DNA of 64,000 nt from assembly GCF_020509005.1 (NCBI RefSeq), contig NC_063018.1:2542001-2606000 (forward strand), written 5' to 3'. Shown in pieces: positions 52,193-61,244 of the stretch. The DNA comes from Fulvia fulva. Taxonomy: Eukaryota; Ascomycota; Dothideomycetes; Mycosphaerellales; Mycosphaerellaceae. The position numbers were made by a program, and so were the translations under genes. Below the pieces are notes generated by a model. That model made no database searches and was not told the DNA's origin. It saw nothing but the letters and a program-made list of their open reading frames with translations. Numbering within the stretch: position 1 is the first letter of the stretch; the number at the start of each line of letters is the position of its first letter.

Positions 52193-54205
52193 TCAAAACA
52201 ACCTCCCAACCTCCAACTTCTGCTCACTACTCCCCAAACTCGTCGGTCTCGGCACCGTAACATCTTCCAACTCGACCAACGCAGTCCGTCCTCCCTCAAC
52301 GCCAGCGCTGAGATCATACTCAATCCTACTCGCCATATCGCCCAAGAAGCTCCCAATGACGTGCGTTGAGCAGACTTTCATCCTCTCATCCTGGACCACA
52401 ACATTAAAGCTCGGCTGCTGCAGTCTTTCCCTAATCCGAAGTTGTGCCTGGATCTGTGAAACTCGTAGGTCGCGGGTATACGACTGCTTGGTGCGTTCGG
52501 CGAGGTATTGGATGTCGTCGTGGGTGAGTTTGTTGCGGGCGATGGGGCGGCATAGGGTTTGGATCGTGCCATCGTAATCGGATGGTGTTTTGATTGTCAT
52601 GAGAGCTGGGAAGCGGTCTGCTTGAATGGCGGTGGCCAGGTATAACAGAGCTGTGCCTGGGACGAGGCAGTCCCAGTGTAAGTGTTGTAGAGCAGGGCAG
52701 CTGAGACGGGTTGGGTCGCTGATCGTCGTGCCGTCCATTTGAGGCTCGGGTGATGTCTCCTGTACGAAGGTGAAGCGCTTCATCCGGGTCAGGTGCCATA
52801 GCAGAGTCTGTATGGTTTGTAATGACATCAGTTCCAGGTCAACCAGAGTCAGACTTTCCATGTAGGGAGCTAGGCGACAATAAGCCAGTTGTTCGATGCC
52901 CTGGTCTGTGAGGCCACCGAGTCTCTCGAGCCTCAAGGACTTCAGCGAGGGCAAAGTCAAGAGCATGGTATCATGGAAATCGTCGTGATGAAGACCAGAA
53001 AGTACGAGGTGCTTCAAAGATGGCAGACGAGGAAGCACGAGCGAGATAGCGACCTCGCCAAGGTCAACACCACTGTCGGCAGAGACGACCAGAGTTTCCA
53101 GATTGAGCCAGTGGTCGTGAGCATAGATGAAGTCCGGTAAGCTGGGCAAGGACCTGTTAGATTCTAGGCGCCAGATGTGCGACTTCAAGTGTGTTCGCAT
53201 CGCTAGTGCATCCACCAAACCTTGTGTTTGCGCCGCTGCAGGTACGACGTAGCCAGAAATGTGTTCCATGCTATAGCAAAGTCGAACTAGCTCTTGTAAG
53301 ATGCCGACGGTCGGTCCAGTTTTGAGGCCAGACGATATCTCATTCTGCAGCTCCTGAGCGAGTGCTGCGGTGATATTCAGACGATGCGTCCCCGTCGCCA
53401 GTCCCGGCGAAACTTTCAAAGTACCCAGCAATTGATGCAAACGGCTCGGTCGGTGGTCTCTCGACCACCTTCGTTTCGCAGGCGCCTTGTTCGACGGCAA
53501 CCAAAGCTCGCGGTATAAATGATCTTGGGCAATACGATGCCATGTTCTGCTCACCAGGCACAGGCTGTGCAGGTCAGCCTGCATGCCCGAAACATCCACC
53601 TTTGTCCTCTCGGTGTGAACGTTCTCGATGTGGTCGATGATGCACTGGTATATCTCCCTCGGCAGCTGCAAGAAGACTTCTGGACGCAGTACGCTCGATG
53701 CCGTGGAGCTTTTCGACCATCTCGAGCCCAAGTTTTTCCGCTGGAGCTCCCATGGCGTGTTGACGAGTGTTGGTGTTGGTATAGTATCGAGCTGGAAGGA
53801 TCCAGCTCTTTGCTCCCTGATCGTCGCTGGCCATGTCTGGTTCTTTCGATGCAAGCTCGTCGTTCGCTCTGGGATTGCAGGTCCAGCTACGAATCCCGCC
53901 TTTCCGCCGTCGACGTCGAAGCTCGGCCGTGCTGCGGCGTGCAGGTCATCGCTCGTTGCATGTGTTGGAACGAAGTTCGCGTGGGCATGTCTGGTGTGAA
54001 ACACGGTGTCAGGGCAAATCATGCAGGGGCATCCTGGCAGCACATCAAGGATCATCGTGAGGACTGACCTGTATCCTTCACCTCTCTCCTCCGCTGTCTG
54101 CGGCACTGGTCGTGAGAACGAGCTCTTGACGCTCTGCGATCGCCGTGGCATGCTGAAGTTGACGAAAGTGCCGCCATCTCTGCGCTGTGGTGCAACGGTC
54201 GCCAT
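52193..54205 (-). CDS. F-box / leucine-rich-repeat protein
   Basis: Open frame of 670 residues from an ATG at 54205, on the minus strand. The N-terminal 170 residues are polar; a stretch around residues 48-95 (CPCMICPDTVFHTRHAHANF) may hide an in-frame intron because it looks unlike the rest. The F-box-like segment is residues about 174-222: LRPEVFLQLPREIYQCIIDH, then LCLVSRTWHRIAQDHLYREL. It is followed by LRR-like lines (LPRLPSLKHLVLSGLHHDDF, LPSLKSLRLERLGGLTDQGI, YMESLTLVDLELMSLQTIQT), as in SCF substrate adaptors that bind Skp1 through the F-box. Substrate unknown. It faces away from a small gene 116 bp upstream. Confidence 0.78.
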   Translation of the reverse strand: MATVAPQRRDGGTFVNFSMPRRSQSVKSSFSRPVPQTAEERGEGYRSVLTMILDVLPGCPCMICPDTVFHTRHAHANFVPTHATSDDLHAAARPSFDVDGGKAGFVAGPAIPERTTSLHRKNQTWPATIREQRAGSFQLDTIPTPTLVNTPWELQRKNLGSRWSKSSTASSVLRPEVFLQLPREIYQCIIDHIENVHTERTKVDVSGMQADLHSLCLVSRTWHRIAQDHLYRELWLPSNKAPAKRRWSRDHRPSRLHQLLGTLKVSPGLATGTHRLNITAALAQELQNEISSGLKTGPTVGILQELVRLCYSMEHISGYVVPAAAQTQGLVDALAMRTHLKSHIWRLESNRSLPSLPDFIYAHDHWLNLETLVVSADSGVDLGEVAISLVLPRLPSLKHLVLSGLHHDDFHDTMLLTLPSLKSLRLERLGGLTDQGIEQLAYCRLAPYMESLTLVDLELMSLQTIQTLLWHLTRMKRFTFVQETSPEPQMDGTTISDPTRLSCPALQHLHWDCLVPGTALLYLATAIQADRFPALMTIKTPSDYDGTIQTLCRPIARNKLTHDDIQYLAERTKQSYTRDLRVSQIQAQLRIRERLQQPSFNVVVQDERMKVCSTHVIGSFLGDMASRIEYDLSAGVEGGRTALVELEDVTVPRPTSLGSSEQKLEVGRLF

Positions 54206-54320
54206 TGCTCTTCTCTCCAGCTGACAGAGTCTCGACCGTACTGATCAGTATATAGCATGCGGTGAACGAAGATCCAAATCCGCCGATAGTGCTCAACGGC
54301 CGTGGCTGTTTCAGCACAGC

Positions 54321-54800
54321 ATGAAACACCGCCGAACGGTCAGCATTGAAGAGCTCTCTACTGTGTCTACACCATCAGGACACCGACAACGACGCGAACA
54401 GACGCGGGAGATGAGGTCGAAGAGCCACGATTCATACACCTCCGTTCCAGCTGTACACCGTCGGCATTCTCCTCTCGTGATCATCGTGCGTGTGCTGCGC
54501 GCAAGAGTCAAGAGGCGTGCTCCAGACGCACGAGGTCGAGATCGTCGCGCGCCAGCAACGCCATCTGTGCCCAAGCCGCATGTCCCAGCCGAATCCTGTT
54601 CAGCAGCGGGCGAATCAGTAGAAGCCACTCCTGTGGTTGTTGTCCTTGATAGGTGTGTACACAATGTGCGGTGCTTGCTATGCGCTTTCATAATTTCCTT
54701 GCCCTGCCGACATGAACATGCTGATCATTCGGGAGATGAGAGCGCCGGCCGGATCGACCTCAGACCGGCCTTGATGAAGGCATTGCCCCACACTGCATAG
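54321..54800 (+). CDS. Possible small basic protein
   Basis: A frame of 159 codons from an ATG at 54321. The first 110 residues have good fungal codon choice and are strongly basic: MKHRRTVSIEELSTVSTPSG, then RRHSPLVIIVRVLRARVKRR, then a Pro/Ala-rich linker. After residue 111 (LDR) a GTGTGT donor occurs and the following residues (CVHNVRCLLC) look non-coding, so the true 3' end is probably spliced differently. It is divergent from the F-box/LRR gene. No family recognised; resembles leaders of fungal proteins with a single basic-hydrophobic segment. Confidence 0.42.
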   Translation: MKHRRTVSIEELSTVSTPSGHRQRREQTREMRSKSHDSYTSVPAVHRRHSPLVIIVRVLRARVKRRAPDARGRDRRAPATPSVPKPHVPAESCSAAGESVEATPVVVVLDRCVHNVRCLLCAFIISLPCRHEHADHSGDESAGRIDLRPALMKALPHTA

Positions 54801-55155
54801 GGATAGGTAGAAGACTGCTTCGGTCGGACATTATTGTATGTCGTTGAAAGGTCACGGCGGCAGAGGAAAGGCATGCGATGAGGTCCAAGTCGAGGACGCA
54901 CCCGAAGATCAACCAAGTCTGTGAGACAGCGTCATCCCAACCAGCACCATCGAACAAAAGTCGCCCTTTGATTCTAACAATCTATCTCTAGTCCACCATC
55001 ATGGCTTCGTCAAACAACATATTGTTTCTCCATGCGATGCAACAACGCCATCTCCTCTGGGAACCAGCGCCCCGACTCATCTCAAGCCGGCGCTTGCCAA
55101 TAGAACAAACTCCAAGCACCATTCAAATGCTCTCTCCAACCCGATTTTTCGTCGT
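54801..55155. other. Intergenic, no supported gene
   Basis: 355 bp up to the 3' end of the HAD gene; only short frames. Confidence 0.4.
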
Positions 55156-56304
55156 TTACTCAATAGCACCAGAGCTCTCCTTGCCCTGCAGCAATGGGTT
55201 AACCTTAGCATCCTCCCACTTGAAGATGAACTCCTGTCCCAGCCCCTTCTTGATCGCCGTCTGAATCGCCTCGAGCACATTCTTAAACACACCAAAGTTG
55301 GCCGGGTTGTTCTCATCGTTGTCACCACCCTGGAACACACCAGTGCGCACCAGACAAGTGTTCCAGCCATATTGGTTGCCACCAATGATATCCGACGCAG
55401 GGTTGTCACCAATCATGTAGACATTCTGCGGCAGCTTCTCCTCATTATGAATAGTCTCCATCCAGCTGGCAATCACCTCGTCGGCATACTTGTACGTCGC
55501 CAACTCTGGCTTGCCGTACACCACACGCTCGAGGTCCTCGCCGGTAAGGGCCTTGTACATGGCCTCGAGCCCGATACGGAAGGCACCCTGTGACATGCGG
55601 GGGTATGGGTGTTCGGTTGGGCAGAGCAAGTCGCCCTGGGAGAAGTAGATGGGGATCCGCTGGGAGATTGGGTCCTTGGCGCGGGTCCAGAGACGGCCGT
55701 TCTCGGACTGGAGGAGGTCCATGATGATTTGCATATCGGTCGCGTAGTCGCGTGAGTCGGAGAAGACCATGATAGCCTCGATGTTGATCTTCGAGAAGTC
55801 GCGGGGACGGGAGGTGGCGCGCTCTTCAGGGGTGAAGACGCGGTATGGGGCGATTGTGGGGTCCCAGGCAACGATGTCGTTGGGGACGACGATGTCTTTG
55901 AAGCCGTACTTTTCGGCGACTTCGCGGCAGCGGTAGCCTTCACCACCAACGACCAGGACGGTGTTGTAGTATTCTGCCAGAGCACTCATGGGTGTGTGGG
56001 ACTGGATGAACTGCTCGGTGCTGATGGGCTGGTGTAGGATCTTCGAGAGCTGCTCTACACGGGCTTGTTCTGGCTTACCAGAGCCGTTTGTGAGGAAGAT
56101 GTGTGGGATCTTGATGCCGAGCTCGTTGTCACCATTCAGGATCTCGAGGGTTCGTTGACCTTCTGGGATTAGGCGGTCTCCGTGTACCAACACACCATCG
56201 ATGTCGAAAACGAATGCCATGTTCTTCGCGGCGCGGACCTTCTCGCCAGAGAGGTCTTGCACCTGAGCAGCAAGGATCTCGCGAGTTGGCTGGATGGGCG
56301 GCAT
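55156..56304 (-). CDS. HAD-superfamily phosphatase, CECR5 (HDHD5) type
   Basis: Open frame of 382 residues from MPPIQPTREILAAQVQDLSG. Motif I is FVFDIDGVLVHGDRLIPEG (Asp34, Asp36), motif II FLTNGSGKPEQARVEQLSK, and the C-terminal Mg-binding motif is NVYMIGDNPASDIIGGNQYG. The cap region includes VVGGEGYRCREVAEKYGFKD and a late ITGEDLERVVYGKPEL-like KPE block (VVYGKPELATYKYAD), all typical of the mitochondrial CECR5/YKR070W group, class IIA HAD hydrolases. The physiological substrate is not established. The start fits the usual N-terminus of fungal members, although another frame (56169-56420) overlaps it and may belong to a spliced leader. Very strong codon bias in this frame. Confidence 0.9.
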   Translation of the reverse strand: MPPIQPTREILAAQVQDLSGEKVRAAKNMAFVFDIDGVLVHGDRLIPEGQRTLEILNGDNELGIKIPHIFLTNGSGKPEQARVEQLSKILHQPISTEQFIQSHTPMSALAEYYNTVLVVGGEGYRCREVAEKYGFKDIVVPNDIVAWDPTIAPYRVFTPEERATSRPRDFSKINIEAIMVFSDSRDYATDMQIIMDLLQSENGRLWTRAKDPISQRIPIYFSQGDLLCPTEHPYPRMSQGAFRIGLEAMYKALTGEDLERVVYGKPELATYKYADEVIASWMETIHNEEKLPQNVYMIGDNPASDIIGGNQYGWNTCLVRTGVFQGGDNDENNPANFGVFKNVLEAIQTAIKKGLGQEFIFKWEDAKVNPLLQGKESSGAIE

Positions 56305-56580
56305 GCCCGGGCGCTGTGGTCAGCCATCTGCGTGGTGGACGGAAGAAAGGCGCGACTGGCGCTTCGATCGTGGAATGGGGAGTGCTGCGCCGAAGGAGTT
56401 CCTCGAGCCGCGTCGGTCACGCTGTGAAGGTGAAAGAGAGAGTTGATGCATATATCTGGGAACCTTGTCAGCGGTAGTCACGGGGAATGCCTTTGCACTG
56501 CATCGATGACTAGCTGGATCTGGAATCGATGCAGGCGATGACAACCCGCGAGCTAGCATCTGAGCTGCTTTCGGTAGTAC

Positions 56581-56790
56581 TCACGGGGATGCATCAGCTA
56601 CGCTAGGACGCGATGCTGGGACCTCGACTGCGCCATAGCTGGATCTACCCTCTGCTGCGCTGAGACCGCGGCCAAGGCCGCCGACACCACCTTCGCTCTC
56701 GTTTGTCTTGGTCTTGGTCAAATCGCCAGTCTCAGCAGCCTGTGCTGGAGCAGGGTCGGTTGCGAAGTCACGATCGTCGAATCCAGTCAT
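56581..56790 (-). other. Exon-like open frame upstream of the HAD gene
   Basis: An ATG at 56790 opens MTGFDDRDFATDPAPAQAAE followed by GGVGGLGRGLSAAEGRSSYG and ends at a clean GTGAGT donor (56585). Acidic/Gly/Ser-rich, good codon choice. Downstream acceptors near 56420 and 56320 lead into frames other than that of the phosphatase, so it is unclear if this is a separate small gene, or an upstream exon of the HAD transcript. Confidence 0.45.
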
Positions 56791-58050
56791 GTTCGCGGTA
56801 TTGCTGTTCAGTAACGATATCGAAGTAGTGTCTGATGTCTAATCTCGAAGTATGCGGCGTGGATGAACCGAGAGTGACAGATACAACCTGTTGATTGAAG
56901 ATTCTGAGATCAATAAACAAAAGATGTCAGATCGGCGTCAACTGGAGGGAAGGTGGAACTTGAGTGGGATGATCTTTCTAGAAAAGCTTCAAGGAAGTCC
57001 ACAGGACACCAGGGTTCGTTTATATCGAGCTCCTGCCCTCTCTCGAAGCCGACAACTTGCCTGTTCACCTTGCGGGTAGCCTGGCCGTCCGCAGTCTCTG
57101 CGACGAAGCTGCTTCCGTCATTCCCCAACGATATCTGCGATGTCAAGCTGTGCCAGGGGAGACTCCACCATCTTGCGGCATTCGTGGGACATCGATGTCA
57201 TCAGTCTCCAGCACCTATTCTCGTTCCCGAGATAGAGCAGATGTCAGGGTCCATACAAGCACCTGCAAGGATCCATAGTAAGACGCCATTGTGGAGACCA
57301 GTTCGACGACGGACTGCGAAGCTCTCTTACTCGGTCACACCGGTCGAATAGTAGAAGAGGCTCGAAGAAGCTTCAGCACATGGCGAACAAACTTTTGGTA
57401 TCTCATTCCACGAGCGAGCCTCGTCCGGTCGCCAGTAGTACGATTCCTGAAACTCTGGTGGCCACCCTTCAGTTGCCGTAATAGATGCAGCTGTGTTTTC
57501 TGGCCAATCATGATCATCATCTGTCGTCGGCTTTCACGTGCGAGCCTGTAGATCGACAGGATGTCGTCGAGAACGACCAGTGAGCAGGTAAGACGCTAAG
57601 CCGAGAGCATGGCCGAGCGACCGCAAAGATGCCGCAAGCTCCAAGATTGTAGGTGATGGAATTTCTTCGGTGTGATATCATCGATTGATACGGCGACTGC
57701 ACCGTCACTGACCATGGATCTGAACGCGAGATTTTCGTCGCGTGGTCCACAAAATATGTTCCACATCTGTATGCGTCGCCGTTTGACCATGCGGTCAACG
57801 TCGGAAGGTGGGATGCGTGAGAACGAGCGCATGACGTCTTGTTTATCAGCTTGTTGTTCGGCGAGGAAGCATCGAATGGATCAGGTGTTTGTCGTTGAGG
57901 ATAGCGTGAAAAAGTTAGTTGTAGTCACTAGTTCTAGATATGATCAGCGAGCTGTGGTAAGCATCAAATTTGCACATTTCCCATACTTCTCACTGTTAGG
58001 CATCCGCGCAACCGAAGAAGACGAAGTTAGCAGCGCCAGTCACCATCACC
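56791..58050. other. Divergent intergenic region, no supported gene
   Basis: 1.26 kb. Frames 56953-57351 (+), 57291-57551 (+) and 57672-58217 (+) overlap antisense frames and have no domain. Confidence 0.4.
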
Positions 58051-59007
58051 ATGTCGAGCGGCAAGACTTTCAAGTTGAACAACGGCGTGACCGTCCCAGC
58101 AGTGGGATTTGGCACGTTCGCCAACGAGGGCGCAAAGGGCGAGACATACAAAGCTGTGACACACGCGCTCAAGACCGGCTACCGACACCTGGATTGCGCA
58201 TGGTTCTACCAGAATGAGGACGAAGTTGGTGATGCAGTGCAAGATTTCCTGAAGGAGAGCGGCCTGAAGCGCAGTGACATTTTCATCTGCACTAAAGTGT
58301 GGCAGCACCTGCACGAGCCGGAGGAGGTGAAGTGGTCGCTCCAGAGCTCCCTCGAGAAACTGAATACCGATTACGTCGACCTCCTCTTGGTACACTGGCC
58401 AATTGCTGCAGTTTCGGATGAGAAGCACAGGCCAAAGTTGAACGAGAAGGGCCAGTATATCATCAAGGAGGAGCTCACAAAGAACCCACAGCCTACCTGG
58501 AGGGCGATGGAGGAGATACATGAGTCCGGCAAGGCCAAGGCCATCGGCGTATCCAACTGGACCATCCCAGGCCTTAAAGATGTGCTGAGCTGGGCCAAGG
58601 TTAAGCCGGCGGTCAACCAGATTGAGATTCACCCATTCCTTCCTAACGAGGAGCTCGTGCAGTTTTGCTTCCGAAGCGACATTCTGCCAGAGGCATACTC
58701 TCCTCTCGGCTCCCAGAACCAAATCCCTACCACTGGCGAGAAGGTCAACACCAACCCAGTGCTCAACAAAATCGCAGAGAAGGGCGGTAACACTCTCGCA
58801 CAGGTGCTGATCGCATGGGGTATCCGCCGCGGATATGTCGTGCTGCCAAAGAGCTCCACGCCTTCGCGTATCGAGAGCAACTTCAAGAGCATCGAGCTCA
58901 CTGACGAGGATTTCGAGGCCGTGAATGAAGTCGCGAAGGGCCGCCACACTCGGTTCGTCAACATGAAGGATACGTTCGGCTACGATGTCTGGCCAGAGGA
59001 GGCTTAG
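58051..59007 (+). CDS. Aldo-keto reductase (NADPH-dependent)
   Basis: Single exon, 318 residues, typical for the family, with strong codon bias. Start: MSSGKTFKLNNGVTVPAVGF then GTFANEG. The catalytic tetrad is complete: Asp48 and Tyr53 in HLDCAWFYQNEDEVG, Lys82 in FICTKVWQHLHEP, His115 in LLLVHWPIAA. NADPH-binding C-terminal signature: VVLPKSSTPSRIESNFKSIE. GVSNWTIPGLKDVL and VNQIEIHPFLPNEELVQFC are the usual strand/loop signatures. The enzyme reduces aldehydes or sugars to alcohols in the cytosol; fungal relatives include glycerol dehydrogenases (GLD), galacturonate reductases and xylose reductases, and the exact substrate cannot be chosen from sequence. The long antisense frame across it is a shadow. 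Confidence 0.92.
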   Translation: MSSGKTFKLNNGVTVPAVGFGTFANEGAKGETYKAVTHALKTGYRHLDCAWFYQNEDEVGDAVQDFLKESGLKRSDIFICTKVWQHLHEPEEVKWSLQSSLEKLNTDYVDLLLVHWPIAAVSDEKHRPKLNEKGQYIIKEELTKNPQPTWRAMEEIHESGKAKAIGVSNWTIPGLKDVLSWAKVKPAVNQIEIHPFLPNEELVQFCFRSDILPEAYSPLGSQNQIPTTGEKVNTNPVLNKIAEKGGNTLAQVLIAWGIRRGYVVLPKSSTPSRIESNFKSIELTDEDFEAVNEVAKGRHTRFVNMKDTFGYDVWPEEA

Positions 59008-59290
59008 TGGGTAGTCACCATGAACGACGGGCTAGGTGGGCGTCTCGGCGTTGTATGCGAAGGAAGAGCTCCAAACGTATCGCACAAGGAAGGCCCGGGT
59101 ATCACCCTGATTTCATGGCTTTGTCTCTTGTCAGCATAGTCAGATGACCATAGCGGTTCAATATTATGACTCACGAGACGACGTTGTGCTAGGCGTTGTC
59201 ACGCCAGTATAGCTGTGCCCACATTGCGTGTGTACTAGGTGAGTCGAATGTTACATGAGTACCATGCCGAACAACTGAGCCCTTTCCCCT

Positions 59291-60811
59291 CTATACGAAT
59301 GTCGGGAACGGCACACGAACAGCATGCTCCTGACTTTGATTTGATGTGGCGGTTTTGTCACGGGCTCGAAACTCGTCCAGCCTTTTGTTCATATATGGCG
59401 CCTGCTTGGGGAACAGTGGGAGAGCTTGCCCAATCAGCCACGAGGCTTCCTGGTTGCGACCTTCGTCTTGCAACACGTATACAGTCCGCGCGAGTAAGCC
59501 GAACCACTGTTCTATCTCGGCGCTACCATCGCCATTCTTAAGCCGAGGCACGAATGCAGAGGCAGAAGCTGTAGGACTGTCGTTCAGGATTTCTCGCCAA
59601 AATTGCAGAGCTCGATCGGGAGATTGTCGTCGAGGATGGAACAAATCTAGGCTGGCATACTGGGCTAGAAAGTATATCTGAGGCGCTCCTTCCAGAAACA
59701 GAGGGATTGCGTCACGAAACCTGTTGTATCGATTCACGTCTAGGTCAACACGTGGATGAGGGCGTGGAAGCTGAATCAGTTGCCTGTGCAGTGCAACGGC
59801 CGGAGCACCCAGTGGAGTCCATTCAAAGTGGTCTTTGCGTTGTCGTCCTAGAAGCTTCAGATCACAAGCCTTGAAGTAAACATCCAGCGCGTCGTGCATA
59901 CGATCGTTGGTTGCGGGCAGACTGCCACGATTCTCCAAAAGCCCGAGTTTGACGTATATCAACGCACATAGAAGCCGTCCGCGCCAACGATAATTGTGCA
60001 ATTCCTGTTTCAATTTGGTCCGCAGAGTACGTCCTTCACTGCCAGGCATTCTTATGTCGAGGCTAATCCAGTCCCAGACAATCTGCTCTTTGTCTTCTTC
60101 ATGCAGGAAATAGACCAACAGCTTTTGGAAAAGCGTATTATCAATGTAGTTAGCGGCCTCGTAGACCTTGTTTTGCAGTAACCACAAAGCCACGCGTCGT
60201 CCCGGCTCTGACTTCAGTATGTGGGCTTTGCGCAACTCTGCACTCATATTGGTCAGGCCACTCATGAAGTGCTCCAGGCAGACTTCGGCGATGCGGACAG
60301 TGGCAGCATTTCTCTCGTGGTATTCCTCTAGAAGCTGAATGGGGTCCTTGGCGGGATTCTCGATGAGCTCTCTCTTGGCCGAGGCATAATCGAACCGTTG
60401 ACCACCTTTCGCCAGCAGTGGATTCGTCAATACCGATGCCAGATGCCGGTCTGCGTGCGCCGCAGAAGAATGCAGGCTGTGAGATTGAGGCTCGCCTGCG
60501 CCACCATGCCTTGTCGATGCATCATTGGCATGCTCGACACGAGGTCTTGCAGCGGTTGGGTGGGCTTCGTCGAGATGTGTCCGGAATGAGCTTGTCAAGG
60601 CAGTAAGCAGCCTGTTCGACTCCTTCGTGTTCAATGGTAGCTGTGGATGGATCTTCGCCGCCAATGACTTGAGACCTTGCACCACGCCTGTGCCCTTCAT
60701 CCTTGTGGGCGTGTAGGTAGCGAACATTGCCGAGTCCTCACATAGGACAGCATGACATGTGAGCCAGTACGCAGGTTGATAAGTTGTGCCAACAATGGCA
60801 GCAATGGGCAT
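59291..60811 (-). CDS. Fungal helical protein, unknown function
   Basis: Open frame of 506 residues from an ATG at 60811; a second ATG at 60727 (MFATYTPTRMKGTGVVQGLK) would give 478 residues and is the better start, because the first 28 residues look like leader sequence. The N-terminal region is basic and amphipathic (KIHPQLPLNTKESNRLLTAL), which could serve mitochondrial import. The body is all-helical with repeat-like lines (RIAEVCLEHFMSGLTNMSAE, GRRVALWLLQNKVYEAANYI, LLCALIYVKLGLLENRG, WFGLLARTVYVLQDEG), reminiscent of TPR/PPR-like solenoids. I recall similar proteins in Pezizomycotina but no name. No membrane helix. Confidence 0.72.
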   Translation of the reverse strand: MPIAAIVGTTYQPAYWLTCHAVLCEDSAMFATYTPTRMKGTGVVQGLKSLAAKIHPQLPLNTKESNRLLTALTSSFRTHLDEAHPTAARPRVEHANDASTRHGGAGEPQSHSLHSSAAHADRHLASVLTNPLLAKGGQRFDYASAKRELIENPAKDPIQLLEEYHERNAATVRIAEVCLEHFMSGLTNMSAELRKAHILKSEPGRRVALWLLQNKVYEAANYIDNTLFQKLLVYFLHEEDKEQIVWDWISLDIRMPGSEGRTLRTKLKQELHNYRWRGRLLCALIYVKLGLLENRGSLPATNDRMHDALDVYFKACDLKLLGRQRKDHFEWTPLGAPAVALHRQLIQLPRPHPRVDLDVNRYNRFRDAIPLFLEGAPQIYFLAQYASLDLFHPRRQSPDRALQFWREILNDSPTASASAFVPRLKNGDGSAEIEQWFGLLARTVYVLQDEGRNQEASWLIGQALPLFPKQAPYMNKRLDEFRARDKTATSNQSQEHAVRVPFPTFV

Positions 60812-61244
60812 GGAGGAACAGAACGGGAGCAGCTCTCGAGAAGGATAGAGTTCTTGGCTTGCTGAGTCATCTCGCTCGGCTGGTCCCGTCCGGAGCTTGT
60901 GATCGCGTCGTACCTGTTAGGTTCTCTGCTTTCTGGGCCGAAGAGAGCGACACAATCGACTTCACCTACAACTGCGCCGGACGTGCTTGCTGTGAAACAT
61001 CCACGCAAGAGGTCCGCACTTGCCACATTGACTTCCACACGACACCTTCCACCGTTTTGGTGCACAGGCTCGCAGCAGCCGCCGCCAACACTGTGAGACG
61101 CTCTCCCTTGGACGTGCAGCTTTCGCATCACCGCTACCAGCTTGGACTCCATCACCGCATCGCACCCTGTTTCCTCTCCGCCCCCACTTTGGAACCTCAC
61201 ACCATCACCCTCCCCTCCCACCGCACAGCACACACACATCCACA
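60812..61244. promoter_or_regulatory. Divergent promoter region, helical protein / DEF1
   Basis: 433 bp between start codons. The last 100 bp before DEF1 is rich in CAC and CT runs, as in strong fungal leaders. A plus frame from 60784 crosses it but is out of phase with DEF1. Confidence 0.4.

Noticed and set aside
58027..58947. 306-codon antisense open frame across the aldo-keto reductase
   Set aside because: Shadow of a codon-biased gene with a complete catalytic tetrad on the sense strand.
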